Shown here piece after piece: positions 60,086-64,000 of a stretch of 64,000 nt of DNA. The stretch is from Nannochloropsis oceanica (lineage: Eukaryota > Sar > Eustigmatophyceae > Eustigmatales > Monodopsidaceae). Positions within the stretch are counted from its first letter, which is position 1. Each line of letters begins with the position of its first letter. The notes under the pieces were generated by a model. The model did no database searches, was not told where the DNA came from, and saw only the letters and a list, made by a program, of their open reading frames with translations. The DNA is taken from contig CP038135.1 in NCBI GenBank assembly GCA_004519485.1, forward strand, positions 559,001-623,000. The letters are read 5' to 3'. Position numbers and translations under genes: made by a program.

Positions 60086-60444
60086 TTCCACGACGCACGA
60101 CGCCTCCCTTGCCTTTGGGGTCTCGTCTGTAAGTGAGCTTTCGCCTTTCTCTGCTCTTTTTCAAAACCCTCCTGTTGATGGAGAGGGAGGAGGCAAGTGT
60201 GTGATGTACGATGGTCCAGAATTGCAACATCGCAGGCAAACGGCAACAGGTGGCGTTGGGTTTAAGGGGTCACAGCTTCTCAGCGGCAGCAAGGACGGGA
60301 TGGGAAATTAATTCTTTGGTTTGTCCCACAATTCTAGGAGAATTGTCGTAAATGCATACATATGCAGGCAGGAAGTGTCTTTGTGTATGTGCTATGGTAT
60401 CCTATACATATGTTCGATCGAACCTCCCCACACTTTATTTTGGC
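60086..60444. other. Spacer between SerRS start and PEX3 stop
   Basis: A 359-bp spacer between two minus-strand genes, holding the SerRS promoter and leader and the PEX3 terminator. It contains the palindrome TTCGATCGAA near 60414-60423. The palindrome is not part of a tRNA. Confidence 0.4.
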
Positions 60445-61891
60445 CTAGACAAATGATATCTCGGTCGTAAAAAATGAAGAACACAGCAAATTCACGCTTC
60501 GATTCTGAGCCGTCACTCGAATATACTCGTTGCTCTGCGGGTCATTATTGAACACCTTGGTCGCTGCGTTCTTCATATGAGGTATCAGCTTCGCCAACGG
60601 TGGGTCCTTGTCAGACGCCTTTCCTCCCTGCCCTGGATTACTCTCCGGGCTTGAATCCTGGCCCGTCTCTTGCGGTTCCTGCAGAAAGCCCCCCCTTTCC
60701 TTCCCTTCCCCCATCCTTCCTTTCGCATCCTCCTCCTCTTCCACATTCCTCATGCGCCCGATCGTCTTGCTCGCCAGCGATGCTGGCGCTGGTCGGGAAG
60801 CATAAAGGCACACAAATAAATCCTCCAAGAACACCCGGAATGTCGCATCCAAACAATCCTCCACCGCCAACTTAAAACTCGGGCTCTCCAAAGCGTCCCA
60901 AGTTTCATTCACCATCTCATGCAAGATATTCCCACCCCCACCCAACTCATCCTCGGTAATACTACTCATATCCACGATATACTGCAACAACGGCAACTCC
61001 GCCGTCGTCACCCCCCTTGGCCCCTCCATCCTCCTACGAATCCTCGAAAAGGCATCATGCAGCTCCTCATACCCCACATGCACCTTGTCGTGCACTGACC
61101 AACCTCCAAGCTCCTCGCTAATCACTATCTCCACACTCTCTTTCAACCGCCGCAGCCCCTCCCCTAGGAAAAACTCATATACCAAAGACAGCAACTTGCA
61201 CCTATCATCCGCCCCAAACGTAGGAGCGCCCGCAGCTGCATATACCTGTTCATCATTCAAGCTACAAGTGTGCTGCTGCTGCTGCTGCTGCTGCTGCTGT
61301 GCGCCATCAATCTCTCGTCGAGACGTCTCAAAAGCATACCGACCCAATATATGCACCTGGACACGCAGCATCACATTGAGCAAGGTAAAGCCATAGTAAG
61401 CCAAAAAGAAGCGAGTAAAACCCGACACTTTCACCTGCTGCCATAAAGCTTGCTCTTGCTCTTTGCTCAGCTCCCCTCGACCGGCCTTGAGCGCCTTGAC
61501 GGGAGAAGTCACGTCAACAATTTCGTTCACGCGCTTCCGCAGGGTCTGCATAAAATTGAGCAGGGCTGGCACACACTCCCCGCGGGATCTGAGCATGTGC
61601 ATTTGCAACCTGTAGTAGTGTGGGGCGTGGGAAATGGGTGATGAGAGGGTCGGGTCTGGTGGCATTTCCCACACGCCCATACCCTCAGATGCGACAACAA
61701 CAAAATCAAAGACAAACCTACCGATGCTGATCCAAGCGGGCCACATCATGCTCCTTGATGAGGCGCTTGTACTCGTCCAATACCCGCTTCACCCGCCACA
61801 TGGCCAGCCCGGCGGCGGACACCCCTGCCACCAGGCCAATGGCACGTCTGTTTCTCCGCAGGAAGTGGTAGGCTTTCGACAGGCTCTCCAT
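60445..61891 (-). CDS. PEX3: Peroxin 3 (PEX3), peroxisome membrane docking factor
   Basis: Membrane receptor for PEX19 that starts peroxisome membrane assembly. Exon 1 (61891-61722) and exon 2 (61609-60445), joined across a 112-bp intron, give 444 residues. Exon 1 encodes the PEX3 N terminus: a basic FLRRNRRAIGL targeting motif, one membrane span (LVAGVSAAGLAMW), then a Lys-rich helix. The splice restores DQHR-LQMHMLRS. The soluble helical bundle includes ALLNFMQTLRKRVNEIVDVT, GFTRFFLAYYGFTLLNVMLR, LLSLVYEFFLGEGLRRLKES and LYASRPAPASLASKTIGRMR. A Gln run of about ten from a CAG repeat (61271-61300) sits in a loop. Length is close to yeast Pex3 (441). The frame of exon 2 runs open upstream into the intron, which hides the real start. 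Confidence 0.9.
61271..61300 (-). repeat. CAG/CTG microsatellite encoding poly-Gln in PEX3
   Basis: Nine to ten CTG triplets on the plus strand, read as CAG (Gln) in the PEX3 transcript. It lies between the conserved YAFETSRREIDG segment and the LNDEQVYAAAG segment. Confidence 0.95.
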
Positions 61892-62334
61892 CTTTGAGGC
61901 AGGGGTTAGATAGCCTAATGCCTGAAAAAGGAGATAAAGATGGGCGGTCTATGTGTATTAGGTGTAAGAATGGGGTAGGTGTGGTGAAGAGAAGGTCGGT
62001 TGGGGAGAAGGAGGAGTATTACATTAAATTGTATGCATTGGGATGCAATCACAACTGAGTGAGAGCAAGGCAATGTCGATTACTCTACCTCACGCAAAGT
62101 CTAACACTGCACAATACCCAACCCGTGCACAGATCACTAGGCATGGAGACCATGCCGCGATGCGCTACTTCTGTGGTCTTGTGGCTTTTGTTGGCCTGCA
62201 TGATTGGACGCTCCTCTATTTCAGTCCTCCACAGATCATGAAGGCCCTTTTCCTCCCCCCCCTCTTCTTCTCAAAGCACAGGACAAAACTACAAGCAATA
62301 GCACAGCAGCGCTCTCCTTCTGATCTCTTTCGTT
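61892..62334. promoter_or_regulatory. Divergent promoter between PEX3 and CCDC12 genes
   Basis: A 443-bp spacer between head-to-head genes. The purine-rich stretch at 61980-62015 is on the PEX3 side. Short plus-strand frames here have no recognisable content. Confidence 0.4.
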
Positions 62335-62964
62335 ATGGCTACGACCGCCAAGAAGGTGACTTGGTCCATTCCCAATTCCAACATGTCCAACTTCCTCCCT
62401 CCTCCTCGAACAAAGCCACTCTCACACCCTTCTCATCAACCCTCCCCCACATAGATCTTGAAATTCCGGAACTACAGACCAGCCGATACCTCATTGGTAG
62501 GCCCACAGACCGCCACGTCGGGGGAGGGAAATGCTGCAGTTGCATCCAAAGCCTCCGAAGAGCCTCTGGCAGATCGTCGCGAGGGCCGCCAGCAAGCTGG
62601 CGCTGATCAACAACAGAAGCGTCACGAGCCCGACCATCAGCAAGCGCAGCTACCACACCTTAGAAAAGAGGAGGAGGACGCTATTCAACGGGAATTGCGA
62701 CGGTACGAGGAGGAGCATGGAAGTGGGGGCCAGCTAAATGTAGCGCCGCGAAAGCCCAATTGGGATCTAAAGCGGGATGTGGCGAAAAAGGTGGCGAAGT
62801 TGAATCGACTCACCCAAAAAGCTATCGTAGAGTTGCTCCGAGAGAGGTTGGCTCAGGAGGCAGAGGATGAGGGCAGCAGTAGTAGTGAAAGTGATAGTGG
62901 CAGCAGTGTAAGTGAAGAAGAGAGCGAGGAAAAAGACCAGGAAGGGAAGAGCGACAAAGAGTAA
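62335..62964 (+). CDS. CCDC12: CCDC12/Cwf18 spliceosome protein
   Basis: Small NineTeen/Bact-complex-associated splicing factor. Exon 1 (62335-62355, MATTAKK) joins in frame across a 99-bp GTGACT...TAG intron to exon 2 (62455-62964), giving 176 residues. The junction yields KK-ILKFRNYRPAD, the family's LKFRNY motif. A charged linker leads to the core NVAPRKPNWDLKRDVAKKVA, then LNRLTQKAIVELLRERLAQE, nearly the same as human CCDC12 and fission yeast Cwf18. The tail is Ser/Glu/Asp-rich. The 21-nt first exon is inferred, and the long coiled-coil N terminus of human CCDC12 is missing, so an additional upstream exon cannot be excluded. The C-terminal two-thirds is certain. Confidence 0.87.
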
Positions 62965-63097
62965 TATAAAGCGAAAAGCCGTGACTGGAATAAGATTACA
63001 TGTTCAAATGCCTTCATCTCGTTCCCCTCTCTTCAATGTCTTTATTTCAATTTCCTTTCAATACTTATGCCTATCCATGTACTCCCACTCCTTCTCC

Positions 63098-64000
63098 TTA
63101 CTCTTCTTCCGTCGACCCCTTGTTTTCCATCACCACCACTTTCCCCAATATTGTCCGGACACCTGGGTTCGCCCTACCCCCTCCCTCCAAGATCTCCTTG
63201 GCCAGTAATTCATTCTTCAGCTGGCCACATCCGGCATTGATGTCGATTCCGCGCCTCACCTAAAGAAATGTGTGTAGAGGTCGAAAGGAGGGCGTGAAAC
63301 AATGAAAAAATTCAGGGCGGCCACGAGAAATAGCCGACAAAGATCACTGGCCTCCTCAATAGAGAGGTGAATGATAGAGATGCCAGAAATGTCATATACA
63401 AGAAAGGGAAGATTGAGCCCAGGAAATCCCTCTCCTCCTCCTCACCCTCCTGGTCGCCAGAACCCCCCCAATCCTCATTCAAGTTATTCCGACATATCTC
63501 ACGGAAAACAAAGCCTCGCAGGTATGGCACAAGTACGAACAAAAAAGGGAGAGAGTAAGACCCCGGTTTGAACCTCGCATATACCTTTCTCCTTACCCTC
63601 ATGGTCGCCGGAATCCCCCAATCTTCATTCAAGATATTCAAGAATCGCTCCATCGACGCCTTCCCCCCCGGCTTCCCATCAAATCCCGTCGTTGGATTAA
63701 CATTTATCACATTTACGTGACACTTCCCTTTCAGCGGCGCCAGCAATTGCCCCAACTCATCAGCCACCTTGGGGCTATCGTTCTGGCCACTAATCAAAGC
63801 CCACTCGAAGCTAATCCTCCTATTCGTCCTCTGCACATAATACTGACACGCGCTCATCAAGTCGGCGACTGGAAATCGCTTATTTACAGGCATAATCGCC
63901 GTGCGCTCCCTATCCGTGGTGGCATGCAAAGATACAGCCAACTTTATCTGCGAGAGCAACCCCCCCTCCCCCTGAAGATCATCAACTGTATCCGCCAAGT
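63098..64000 (-). CDS. RlmN-type 23S rRNA/tRNA adenine-C2 methyltransferase, 5' part outside window
   Basis: Radical-SAM enzyme that methylates C2 of A2503 in 23S rRNA and A37 in some tRNAs. The visible exons are >64000-63597 and 63259-63098; the 337-bp GTAAGG...TAG intron joins them in frame. Exon A has LAVSLHATTDRERTAIMPVN, YYVQRTNRRISFEWALISGQ, NDSPKVADELGQLL and VNVINVNPTTGF, all RlmN/Cfr motifs. The splice restores ATMR-VRRGIDINAGCGQLKN, which carries the conserved C-terminal Cys used in the methyl-transfer cycle. The end, VVVMENKGSTEEE, follows. The CxxxCxxC cluster motif and the start lie beyond the right edge. An organellar role is likely, since eukaryotes do not use RlmN in the cytosol. 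A duplicate of the exon end lies inside the intron. Confidence 0.92.
63441..63490 (-). repeat. Degenerate copy of the RlmN exon end inside its own intron
   Basis: This 50-bp stretch matches 63592-63640, the end of the preceding exon plus its donor, at about 85% by eye with a one-base gap. In transcript sense the duplicate lies about 150 nt beyond the real splice site. It keeps a GGGTGAGG donor-like sequence. Confidence 0.8.

Noticed and set aside
60405-60430. GGTTCGATCGAAC stretch resembling a tRNA T-loop
   Set aside because: It is a perfect palindrome with no acceptor stem, D-arm or anticodon arm around it.
1-64000. CRISPR arrays, LTR or other virus-like elements, LINE/SINE copies, rRNA and tRNA genes
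   Set aside because: Looked for on both strands by eye; no spaced direct repeats, reverse-transcriptase or integrase motifs, terminal repeats or cloverleaf patterns were found. A weak or very old copy could be missed without alignment tools.

Overview
The window looks like nuclear DNA of a small-genome photosynthetic stramenopile, most likely a eustigmatophyte of the Nannochloropsis/Microchloropsis type. The evidence is the following. Genes are tightly packed on both strands. Introns are few and mostly 85-340 bp, with GT-AG ends. Several products start with a signal peptide followed directly by Phe (SSVNA-FLC, TSGLA-FVQ, PSARA-FHV), which is the ASAFAP-type bipartite presequence of red-derived complex plastids. 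The gene content is typically eukaryotic: cohesin, peroxin 3, Rieske subunit, Utp7, PRP38, CCDC12. The genus is an inference; the complex-plastid host is better supported. Gene models below were joined by hand at GT-AG sites that keep frame and restore family motifs. No transcript evidence was available.

Layout. 1-9.9 kb: a left-truncated Nma111/DegP7-type double protease, divergent from a 2120-residue RST1/focadhesin-like protein. 9.9-12.6 kb: a gene-poor, AT-richer stretch. 12.6-23.4 kb: plastid ABC-F ATPase, PRPF38A-type splicing factor, a conserved small membrane protein, a YjbQ/UPF0047 protein, a prolyl 4-hydroxylase and a decayed 0.26-kb copy of part of the ABC-F gene. 23.7-32.2 kb: ER glucosidase I (GH63), a malonyl-CoA-synthetase-like enzyme, Utp7/WDR46 and a RING-RAWUL (PCGF-like) protein. 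33-41 kb: a BRCT/RanBP2-finger/BRCT protein (microcephalin-like), folylpolyglutamate synthase and the mitochondrial Rieske protein. 41.5-52.3 kb: cohesin Scc3/STAG, a secreted orphan, a MerT/HMA metal-transport-like protein and a TMCO4/DUF726 protein. 52.9-64 kb: a Dus tRNA-dihydrouridine synthase, a double methyltransferase, an Fcf2-type rRNA processing factor, seryl-tRNA synthetase, peroxin 3, CCDC12/Cwf18 and right-truncated RlmN.

There are no operons. Neighbours are mostly unrelated housekeeping genes that share short divergent promoters (about 0.2-0.5 kb) or convergent 3' ends. The one functional theme is RNA and translation. The last 11 kb carries a plastid-type Dus, a THUMP/RlmL-like methyltransferase, a plastid-targeted SerRS and RlmN, and the plastid ABC-F ribosome factor lies further left. 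No rRNA, tRNA, CRISPR array, LTR element or recognisable transposon was seen. The most notable oddities are the fused methyltransferase, the ABC-F gene fragment, the duplicated exon end inside the RlmN intron, the MerT-HMA protein and the hidden presequence exon of SerRS.
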